A DNA stretch of 15,701 bases from Candidatus Nanopelagicales bacterium (lineage in GTDB: Bacteria; Actinomycetota; Actinomycetes; S36-B12). Where the stretch lies: the NCBI GenBank assembly GCA_018399515.1, contig JAGYOB010000037.1:1-15701 (forward strand), given 5' to 3'. Positions 1-5,730 of the stretch are shown piece by piece. Numbering within the stretch: the stretch's first letter is position 1; each line of letters begins with the position of its first letter. Both the position numbers and the translations under genes were made by a program. The notes below the pieces were generated by a model. That model searched no databases and was not told where the DNA came from. It saw nothing but the letters and a program-made list of their open reading frames with translations.

Positions 1-5
1 GAGGA

Positions 6-20
6 GTGACCGCAGGTCAC
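6..20. repeat. Perfect 6-3-6 palindrome
   Basis: GTGACC and GGTCAC flank the 3-nt centre GCA, a perfect inverted repeat. It lies at the window edge, so its upstream context is unknown. A protein-binding site and a transcript hairpin near the end of an upstream gene are both possible. It has no T-run, so it is not a classical terminator by itself. Confidence 0.4.
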
Positions 21-56
21 GACGGCTCCCACCGCATCACAGCGGTTCCCACCTGA
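17..56. repeat. Two imperfect 20-bp tandem repeats
   Basis: Positions 17-36 and 37-56 align without gaps at about 15 of 20 positions. Shared blocks are TCAC at the start and TCCCACC near the end. The second unit stops just before the terminator hairpin. No coding frame explains the duplication. Its function is unknown, and it could be a chance or decayed duplication. Confidence 0.35.
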
Positions 57-60
57 TTCG

Positions 61-79
61 GGGGGTATTCCCCCTTTTT
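61..79 (+). terminator. Short rho-independent terminator
   Basis: GGGGG pairs with CCCCC around a TATT loop, and TTTTT follows directly. A G at 60 can add a wobble pair with T75. The stem is short but all G-C, and the T-run fits rightward transcription only. It would end a plus-strand transcript entering from left of the window and insulate the secreted-protein gene at 128. A TGA at 7-9 could be that upstream gene's stop, but this cannot be confirmed here. Confidence 0.55.
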
Positions 80-127
80 CCCGCGCGAATTTGCGCTCAG
101 TCCGCGACGTGATTTTGACTGTGCTGC

Positions 128-1156
128 ATGGTAAAGCACACGGTCGCTATCCGTTCATTCCTGGTTGCTCTCAGCCTGGCGGTTCTCGCAGCTCTCATCT
201 GGGTACCCGGCGTTGCTCGCAGCAACGAAGGTCCACCCGTCGCCCTGCGGATCCTCACACCACCGCCCAGTGAGCATCGCAGCGGTGATGCTTTCAGCCC
301 GGACCTGATCGTCGGTGCCGTCGACGCCCAGGGCAACCAGGTTCCGGCGACTTCTTTCGTGACCGTCTCCATCGGCAATGACAGTGGCCCCGGGGGTCAA
401 CTGTCCCGAGACGGCGGGTTAACCGTCTCGATGACCGACTTTGGCGGAGTCGCCGTCTTCGGTCTGCTCTTCCTCGAGGGAGTCGCCGGTCAGAGTTACA
501 CCTTGACCTTCACCTCGGCAGATCTCTTTCCGGTGACCACTGCACCGATCCTCATGACGCCCGGGGTGGCACAGCAAATTGCGATCACCACCCAGCCTGG
601 CGGAGCTCAGAGTGGGCAACCACTGAACCCACAGCCCACCATCGAGATTCAGGATAGCTACGGGAACCTCGTCACCGAGCCACACGAGGTGGAAGCCATT
701 CCCTCCGGAGGCACCCTCTCCGGCTCGACGAGTGGCATCACCGATACCGGGGTCGCCAACTTCGGTGACCTGCGTCTGCTCGCGGCGCCGGGTGAATACC
801 GCTTGATTTTCCTTGCCACATCCTTGGAATCCGGTGGTGGACTGGAGACCATCTCGGACTCCTTCACGATCTCCTCCGATGCTCCGCAGAATTGGAATCT
901 CGAGGGCACCCGGACCAAGGTGCGCGGTAAGAAGGGCATCCGGGTCACCGGCGTGAATACCGATCTCATCGGCCAGCGGGTAGTGCCCTACTACAAGTTG
1001 CGGGGCCAAACATCATTCAGGCCGGGCACATCACGGCCGCTGGTCAACAGCGACGGCGAGTTCCGGTATCAGCGCCGCACCGGCAAGAAGATTTACGTGT
1101 ACTTCGCTACTGAGGACGGCTCAGCTCGCAGCGAGCGCATCACGATCCGTCGCTGA
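128..1156 (+). CDS. Secreted Ig-like repeat protein
   Basis: A 342-residue exported protein. Residues 1-32 form a signal peptide: basic start, hydrophobic core, then ARS before Asn33 as a likely signal peptidase I site. Two beta-rich repeats follow (about 38-146 and 148-250). Each opens with an I-x-T/hydrophobic strand, has a D-x-x-G-N turn (DAQGN, DSYGN) and a G-V-A-x-F strand, which suggests bacterial Ig-like (Big_1/invasin-type) folds. Residues 259-342 are a basic C-terminal module with GKKGIRVTG, G-Q-T-S and RTGKKIYVYF, ending IRR. There is no LPXTG motif, lipobox or C-terminal membrane helix, so it is probably secreted or loosely wall-bound. The ATG has no Shine-Dalgarno sequence and no clear -10. 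The gene converges on tadC with 15 bp between stops. A surface or adhesion role is an inference; the exact function is unknown. Confidence 0.8.
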   Translation: MVKHTVAIRSFLVALSLAVLAALIWVPGVARSNEGPPVALRILTPPPSEHRSGDAFSPDLIVGAVDAQGNQVPATSFVTVSIGNDSGPGGQLSRDGGLTVSMTDFGGVAVFGLLFLEGVAGQSYTLTFTSADLFPVTTAPILMTPGVAQQIAITTQPGGAQSGQPLNPQPTIEIQDSYGNLVTEPHEVEAIPSGGTLSGSTSGITDTGVANFGDLRLLAAPGEYRLIFLATSLESGGGLETISDSFTISSDAPQNWNLEGTRTKVRGKKGIRVTGVNTDLIGQRVVPYYKLRGQTSFRPGTSRPLVNSDGEFRYQRRTGKKIYVYFATEDGSARSERITIRR

Positions 1157-1162
1157 CGCTCG

Positions 1163-1177
1163 GGCTGAGGCCTAGCC
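1163..1177. other. Small hairpin at convergent gene ends
   Basis: GGCT and AGCC pair across 7 nt, with one extra G-T pair possible. It spans the junction between the secreted-protein gene and tadC, and overlaps the tadC stop. No T-run follows on either strand, so it is only a weak candidate for a shared bidirectional terminator. Confidence 0.2.
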
Positions 1178-1903
1178 GGTGAGATACGGCAGAGCCAGGC
1201 TCGCCACGATCGGGACGACGCCGACGAGCAGGAATGCTGGCAGAAAACACGCGGCCAGCGGAGCGACGGCACGAACACCGGCCGCACGCGCGGCAGCTTC
1301 CACCTGACCTCGCGTCGCCCGGCGCAGATCATCGGCGATCCCCGGGAGGGTCTGCGCTAGCGGTGCACCCGATTCCAGCGACCGAGCCACAGCGCGCGAT
1401 AGACCATCCATCCCCGGCTGGGTGGCGATCGCACGCCAGGCATCCACCTGATCGGCGCCGAGGGACAGTGATGCGACGAGAGTGTTCAGCGGCTCGGCGA
1501 TCGGATCGCCCAGGGCGCGGGCGACGGCACCGGCTGACGGTGCGATCGGGGCACCGGAGGCCAAGCAGGCCGCGAGTAGGTCGGCTGCATCGGCGCCCTG
1601 GCGTTCCATCGCCTCGCGCCGTTCCCGGTCCCTGCGTGATTCGAGCCGGCCCAGGATGATCGGGGCGCCGATAGCGATGGCCACACCGAATCCCCACCCC
1701 CACAGTCCGCCGATCGTCAGTGCGACACCGAGACCACCCACCGCGCTGATGATGCGCACCACTCGGGGATCGGACAATCCCCGTCGCGAACGATCCTCGT
1801 CACCCTCCTTGTCGGCGAACAGCGCACGTAATCTCCGGCGCGGTGCTCGCGGTAGGGCGATCAGCACTGCGGCAACGACGCAGATCACAGCGAGTGCGTT
1901 CAC
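1172..1903 (-). CDS. tadC: TadC-like type II/IV secretion platform protein
   Basis: A 243-residue T2SSF-family inner-membrane protein, the likely partner of TadB in the Tad (type IVc pilus) platform. Membrane segments are visible at about 2-18, 52-85 (two hydrophobic stretches) and 213-239. Between them is the helical F domain, with a charged stretch RLESRRDRERREAMERQ and then AADLLAACLASGAP, the typical start of this domain. The start is GTG at 1903. It overlaps the tadB stop as GTGA and has GGAG 8 nt upstream. An ATG at 2014 would extend the protein 37 residues into tadB in another frame with no family-like sequence, so it was rejected. This is the last gene of the ssd-tadABC unit. No pilin or TadE/F gene follows. 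The family call is strong; TadC rather than TadB rests on gene order. Confidence 0.85.
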   Translation of the reverse strand: MNALAVICVVAAVLIALPRAPRRRLRALFADKEGDEDRSRRGLSDPRVVRIISAVGGLGVALTIGGLWGWGFGVAIAIGAPIILGRLESRRDRERREAMERQGADAADLLAACLASGAPIAPSAGAVARALGDPIAEPLNTLVASLSLGADQVDAWRAIATQPGMDGLSRAVARSLESGAPLAQTLPGIADDLRRATRGQVEAAARAAGVRAVAPLAACFLPAFLLVGVVPIVASLALPYLTG

Positions 1904-2589
1904 AGCGCACGCTCCACACTCGCGGCGATGCGATTCACCCACCACAGACCGAGGCCGGTGAGAATCAATCCGCCCGCAAGACACAATCGCCCGATCGGAG
2001 TTCCCAGCAACCAACCGAGCGGATCCCCGCCCAGGCTGACTCCCAGCACAATCCCGATAGCCGGAAGCAGCGCGAGCATCCGCGCGGTCGCCCGGGGTGC
2101 CGACAGGTGTGCCTGCAGTTGCACCCGCACTTCCTCAGCAGATCGCGCTGCGGAGGTGAGGCGCTCGAGGGCAACGGCGAGCCCCGCCCCCGAGGTTTCC
2201 GAGACCTCCCAGCAGGCCGCGACCGATCGCCACAGCGGCAGCTGGTCAGCAGCCGCGTCGCGGCGAAGTCCTTCAGCAACATCGCCACCCCATCGAGCAG
2301 CCGCGACGGCGTGAGGGGCGACACCGTCGAGGGCGGTCAGCAGACCCGAACGCATCGGTTGACCCGAGCGAAGTTCGCTGGCCAGTGCGGCGCATGCCTC
2401 GATAGCGCGACGTCGGCGACGAGGTGCCGAACCCCGAAGACGCGACCGCCACCTCGCCACGATGCGCGTGAATACCGACGCCGGCTCGTGTTCGACTCCG
2501 ATCATGACCCGCAGGCGACGAGACGGATCAGCTGGCAGGGCTACGGTCACCGCCGCCGCCGCAAGTCCCGCGGCGATGAGAGCGCTCAT
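1900..2589 (-). CDS. tadB: TadB-like secretion platform protein
   Basis: A 229-residue inner-membrane platform protein. It has an N-terminal hydrophobic segment (2-20), then a cytoplasmic T2SSF-type helical domain (about 60-160, with ALASELRSGQPMRSGL and WEVSETSGAGLAVALERL), then two C-terminal membrane helices (about 171-188 and 201-220). ETSGAGL matches the E-x-x-G-x-L/A-x-L signature expected of the family. The ATG at 2589 overlaps the tadA stop as ATGA, which implies translational coupling. The open frame reaches 2901, but that extension is Arg/Pro-rich shadow sequence opposite tadA. TadB and TadC together would form the dimeric base on which the TadA ATPase acts. TadB versus TadC is assigned from gene order, as in Rv3658c/Rv3657c of M. 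tuberculosis. Confidence 0.87.
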   Translation of the reverse strand: MSALIAAGLAAAAVTVALPADPSRRLRVMIGVEHEPASVFTRIVARWRSRLRGSAPRRRRRAIEACAALASELRSGQPMRSGLLTALDGVAPHAVAAARWGGDVAEGLRRDAAADQLPLWRSVAACWEVSETSGAGLAVALERLTSAARSAEEVRVQLQAHLSAPRATARMLALLPAIGIVLGVSLGGDPLGWLLGTPIGRLCLAGGLILTGLGLWWVNRIAASVERAL

Positions 2590-3764
2590 CCCGGTGGTTC
2601 GATTCCAGCGGAACGAACACGGGCTGCCAGGTCGGCCAGCCCCGCGTATTCGATCGATCGACCATCCTGATCGAAACCGATCGCGGGTACTGCTTGCACG
2701 AAACCTGATGGGTCCAGGCGCAGAACGTGGATGCCGGTGAGACGGCGATGCCCGCTGGTGTCTCGCCGCAGGTGGATCAGTGCATCGAGTCCTGCACCGG
2801 CGAGGGAGTGCACGGCCGGGCGGGGCAACCCTGCGGCCAATCCCAATGCTTCCAGACGTGCAGGGACGTGACCGGCGGAGTTGGCATGGACGGTCCCGCA
2901 CCCGCCTTCGTGCCCGGTGTTCAAAGCCGCGAGCAGATCGATCACCTCCGCCCCCCGCACTTCACCCACGACAACCCGGTCCGGACGCATCCGCAGCGCC
3001 TGTCGCACCAGATCTGCAAGCACCACCGCACCAGCCCCCTCGACATTCGCCGGGCGCGCCTGCAGGCACACGGTGTGGGGATGATCCGGGCGCAGTTCCG
3101 CCGAATCTTCCACGATGAGGACGCGCTCATCAGCCGCCACCAGTCCCAAAAGGGTTCCCAGGACGGTGGTCTTGCCGGTTCCGGTGCCTCCCGAGATCAA
3201 GAACGCCAGCCGAGCTGTGATGATCGCCCGCAGCCACCGGGCACCCCGTGCCGTGATGGATCCTGCCGCGACTAGTTCGTCGAGGGTGAATGAGCGCTGT
3301 CGGGGAATGCGCAGGGAGACCACGGCGCAGTCACGCGCGATCGGCGGAATGACCGCATGGAGCCGGGTTCCGTCGGGGAGTTGAGCATCGACAAACGGGG
3401 ATGATTCATCGAGTCGCCGACCGGCGGCAGCTGCCAATCGCTGGGCGAGGCGTCGAACTGAATCGGTGCTGGCGAAGCGAATGCCGCTGGATTGCAGTCC
3501 TGCGCCGCGGTCCACCCAGACATGGTCTGGATCGTTGACCAACACGTCGGTCACCCCTTCTTCGCGCAGGAGCGGTTCGAGGGGCCCGGCACCGGCAAGT
3601 TCATCGCGAAGCGTTCCCACCAGGCTCAGCACCGCCTCATCGCCGAGCACGACACCTTCGGCCCGAAGAGCCCGAGCGACGACGGCGGGACTTGGATCAC
3701 CGGAATCAGCGATCGAGTCGATGAGCCGACGACGCACCCGTTCGACTAACGCCGGTGTGCTCAT
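2586..3764 (-). CDS. tadA: TadA/CpaF-type secretion ATPase
   Basis: A 392-residue cytoplasmic hexameric ATPase that powers Tad pilus assembly or related secretion. The N-terminal domain includes LLREEGVTDVLVNDPDHVWV (66-85), typical of CpaF proteins. The catalytic core has Walker A GGTGTGKTT (192-200), an Asp box LIVEDSAEL (216-224), a Walker B region RMRPDRVVVGEVRG (258-271) and a His box TGHEGGCGTVHANS (283-296). All essential residues are present, so the enzyme should be active. Length is normal for actinobacterial TadA. The ATG at 3764 overlaps the ssd stop as ATGA. No strong Shine-Dalgarno sequence is seen, which fits coupling. It is the second gene of the operon, between the MinD-like ssd and the membrane platform. 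Confidence 0.95.
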   Translation of the reverse strand: MSTPALVERVRRRLIDSIADSGDPSPAVVARALRAEGVVLGDEAVLSLVGTLRDELAGAGPLEPLLREEGVTDVLVNDPDHVWVDRGAGLQSSGIRFASTDSVRRLAQRLAAAAGRRLDESSPFVDAQLPDGTRLHAVIPPIARDCAVVSLRIPRQRSFTLDELVAAGSITARGARWLRAIITARLAFLISGGTGTGKTTVLGTLLGLVAADERVLIVEDSAELRPDHPHTVCLQARPANVEGAGAVVLADLVRQALRMRPDRVVVGEVRGAEVIDLLAALNTGHEGGCGTVHANSAGHVPARLEALGLAAGLPRPAVHSLAGAGLDALIHLRRDTSGHRRLTGIHVLRLDPSGFVQAVPAIGFDQDGRSIEYAGLADLAARVRSAGIEPPG

Positions 3765-4834
3765 GCCGCTCGCCGTACTGTTCGCCGAGACGATCGACGA
3801 GGCGACCGGCGCGCTCGATCATCAGCATGCCTGCGATCGACACCTGCGGAGACCAGAACGGCCTCAGCGATGCGTTCGGTCGACACCGGCTTCGCGTCGG
3901 CATACTCCCCGAGGATGGGCAGTTCGAGAGCCGATGCGACATCAGCACTGTCAAGATCACTATCTCGGCGCTGCCGGACCACAATGCGGAGGTCGTGGAT
4001 GTGATGGCGCAGCATCGGGACACGGGCTGCGGCAGCCGCGATGGAACGTAGGTCAGCCGGCACCACGACGATTCCCAGTCGCGCCCGACCCCAGGCGACA
4101 TCGACGCCCTCGCGCGACGCATCCACCACCGTCAGGTCACAACCGCGCGCTCCCGCATCGAGGATCGCCTCCCAGGCTTGCTCATCGATCACCGTCGGCT
4201 GGCGGTCGTGGCTGAGAACGTGCAGACCATCCACGCGGGGCACGGCCTCGCGCAGCGCTTCCGGAGGGACCCGCCCGCAAGTGGCGGCCAGATCACGCCA
4301 GCGCAGCCCCGGTGCGTTCTCGAGTTCGACCAGCAGCTCGAGGCCACCGCCGAGGGAGTCGCCATCGATGAGCAAGACCCCGCGCGGCAACCTGACGGCG
4401 GCGGATCGGGCGACGGCGACGGCGAGGTGCGAGGCTCCGGCTCCTCCGCACCCACCGGTGACCGCGACGATCGGCGCTGTCTGGCCGGCGGTTCGATCGT
4501 GATCGACGAGGCGAGAGATGAGCGCGGAATCCTGCGTCGGCAGGGTCATGACTGCCTCGGCACCCAGATTCACCGCCGACTGCCACACATCGACGTCGTC
4601 AAGACGAACGATGAGCGCTCCGGGGCGTCGCGGCAGGTCGAGAGCGAGGGCATCGATCACCGCATCCGGGCCCAGCAGAATCAGGGGTGCGGTGCTCCAC
4701 GCCCCCCGCGCCGCAGAGACTCGCGGGTGCACGGTGATATCGACGTCCGCCACCGCGGCCACCCGCAGGATCGACTCCTCCACCAACGGATCCTCGGTGT
4801 ACAGGACCGGTGTTTCACCTATCGAGTTCGCCAT
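3761..4834 (-). CDS. ssd: Ssd/CpaE-like septum-site protein
   Basis: A 357-residue MinD/ParA-superfamily protein of the actinobacterial Ssd (Rv3660c) type, which is also the CpaE/TadZ position of Tad loci. Residues 8-110 form a receiver-like N-terminal domain (PVLYTEDPLVEESILRVAA). The ATPase-like domain starts at about 120. Its P-loop is GGCGGAGAS (127-135), which lacks the usual Walker A lysines, as I recall for Ssd proteins. LLIDGDSLGGGLELL follows at about 154. The C-terminal tail is Arg-rich (SPRRSSRRTVRR). Ssd proteins are linked to septum placement, and CpaE proteins to polar localisation of Tad machinery. The start is uncertain. ATG 4834 begins close to where the conserved fold begins but has no Shine-Dalgarno sequence. 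ATG 4897 adds 21 residues and lies 4 nt after a TACTGT -10 element. It heads the ssd-tadABC operon. Confidence 0.85.
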   Translation of the reverse strand: MANSIGETPVLYTEDPLVEESILRVAAVADVDITVHPRVSAARGAWSTAPLILLGPDAVIDALALDLPRRPGALIVRLDDVDVWQSAVNLGAEAVMTLPTQDSALISRLVDHDRTAGQTAPIVAVTGGCGGAGASHLAVAVARSAAVRLPRGVLLIDGDSLGGGLELLVELENAPGLRWRDLAATCGRVPPEALREAVPRVDGLHVLSHDRQPTVIDEQAWEAILDAGARGCDLTVVDASREGVDVAWGRARLGIVVVPADLRSIAAAAARVPMLRHHIHDLRIVVRQRRDSDLDSADVASALELPILGEYADAKPVSTERIAEAVLVSAGVDRRHADDRARRSPRRSSRRTVRRAA

Positions 4835-4885
4835 ACCCGAACTGTGCGCGCCCAGTACCCGCCACGTCGACCCATCCACCGAACC

Positions 4886-4894
4886 TGTGGACAA
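4886..4894 (-). promoter_or_regulatory. Perfect DnaA-box sequence
   Basis: Read on the minus strand, this is TTGTCCACA, the DnaA box described for high-GC actinobacteria. It lies in the 84-bp interval between ssd and the HAD phosphatase gene, about 12 bp from the plus-strand -10 and just downstream of the minus-strand -10. DnaA bound there could block both promoters. A single 9-mer can also arise by chance. The position is what makes it notable. Confidence 0.45.
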
Positions 4895-4901
4895 CATCCG
4901 G

Positions 4902-4911
4902 ACAGTAGCCT
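4902..4911. promoter_or_regulatory. Overlapping divergent -10 elements (ssd / HAD)
   Basis: On the plus strand TAGCCT (4906-4911) lies 7 nt before the GTG of the HAD gene, the spacing of a leaderless transcript. On the minus strand TACTGT (4907-4902) points at ssd. The two hexamers share the central TA, so RNA polymerase could open only one at a time. No good -35 hexamer is seen for either. Both assignments rest on the TANNNT pattern and position. Confidence 0.45.
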
Positions 4912-4918
4912 TGCCCAC

Positions 4919-5710
4919 GTGGGCGGATCCCATGCTGCGGCATTCTTCGACCTGGACAAAACGATCCTGGCAACATCCAGTGCGCTGGCTTTCACCAAGC
5001 CGTTCTACAAGGGTGGGCTGATCCGACGCAGCGATGTGATTCGCAGCGCCTATGCGCAATTCGTGTTCCTCGCCTCCGGTGCCGATCACGATCAGATGGA
5101 GGCGATGCGCCAGTACATGTCCCAGTTGGTCACCGGTTGGGACGTGGCGAAGGTTCGCGAGATCGTCGCGGAGACCCTCGATGAGATCATCGACCCCGTT
5201 GTCTACGAGGAGGCCATCGCACTCATCGAATCGCATCAGGCTGCAGGCCGCGATGTGATCATCATCTCCTCGTCCGGCACCGAGGTCGTGGAGCCGATCG
5301 GTGCTCGGCTGGGAGTCGACCTCGCTGTCGGCACGCAGCTCGCCGTCGAAGATGGTTGCTACACCGGCGAGATCCTGTTTTACGCCTACGCAGACGGCAA
5401 GGCACAGGCGATGCGCGACCTCGCGGTGGAGCGGGGATACGACCTCACCGCATCCTTCGCATACACCGATTCGATCACCGACCTGCCGATGCTCGAAGTA
5501 GTCGGCTATCCGACTGCAGTCAATCCTGACTCGGCATTGCGCGAAATCGCTGAGACTCGGGACTGGCCCATCCAGGATTTCGCGAAGCCGGTCGCGATGA
5601 AATCACGGATCTCGAATAAGCAGGCAGCCGCCGCTGCAGGTGCCAGCGCGGCACTTGGCGCTGTCGCACTCGGAGCGACCTGGTACGCCCGCCACCGTCG
5701 CACGGGATGA
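4919..5710 (+). CDS. HAD-IB (SerB-like) phosphatase, membrane-anchored
   Basis: A 263-residue HAD-superfamily subfamily IB hydrolase. Motif I is FFDLDKT with nucleophile Asp11 and acid/base Asp13. Motif II is IIISSSG (Ser117/118), the motif III lysine is Lys161 (GKAQAM), and motif IV is AYTDSITDLPML (Asp184, Asp188). All catalytic positions are intact, so a phosphomonoesterase is expected. A helical cap lies at about 25-105. The C-terminus (234-256) is an Ala/Gly-rich hydrophobic helix followed by ARHRRTG, which looks like a tail anchor with its basic end in the cytoplasm. The substrate is unknown; relatives act on phosphoserine or lyso-phospholipids. GTG 4919 was chosen because it sits just before motif I and 7 nt after a TAGCCT -10. 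It is divergent from ssd, as I recall for Rv3661 and Rv3660c in M. tuberculosis, and convergent with pknB. Confidence 0.87.
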   Translation: MGGSHAAAFFDLDKTILATSSALAFTKPFYKGGLIRRSDVIRSAYAQFVFLASGADHDQMEAMRQYMSQLVTGWDVAKVREIVAETLDEIIDPVVYEEAIALIESHQAAGRDVIIISSSGTEVVEPIGARLGVDLAVGTQLAVEDGCYTGEILFYAYADGKAQAMRDLAVERGYDLTASFAYTDSITDLPMLEVVGYPTAVNPDSALREIAETRDWPIQDFAKPVAMKSRISNKQAAAAAGASAALGAVALGATWYARHRRTG

Positions 5711-5711
5711 G

Positions 5712-5730
5712 AACCGAAACCTCAACGGTT
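5712..5730. other. Weak hairpin between convergent HAD and pknB genes
   Basis: AACCG and CGGTT pair across a 9-nt loop in the 18-bp gap between the two stop codons, running into the pknB stop. There is no T-run on either side. It is a possible bidirectional transcription end, but weak. Confidence 0.2.

Noticed and set aside
1904..2014. 37-codon N-terminal extension of TadC from ATG 2014
   Set aside because: It overlaps tadB in another frame and gives a Cys/Arg/His-rich stretch unlike the family. GTG 1903, with GGAG and a GTGA overlap, is better.
1843..2670. Open plus-strand frame of 275 codons opposite tadB
   Set aside because: Arg/Ser/Pro/Gln-rich sequence with no domain pattern, fully antisense to tadB and the start of tadC, which have clear T2SSF features. 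It is a high-GC shadow frame.
2590..2901. 104-codon N-terminal extension of TadB
   Set aside because: Arg/Pro-rich frame inside tadA. The ATGA overlap at 2586-2589 explains the real start.
4178..4918. Long N-terminal extension of the HAD phosphatase
   Set aside because: Antisense to ssd, with low-complexity Arg/Gly/Asp composition. HAD motif I begins right after GTG 4919.
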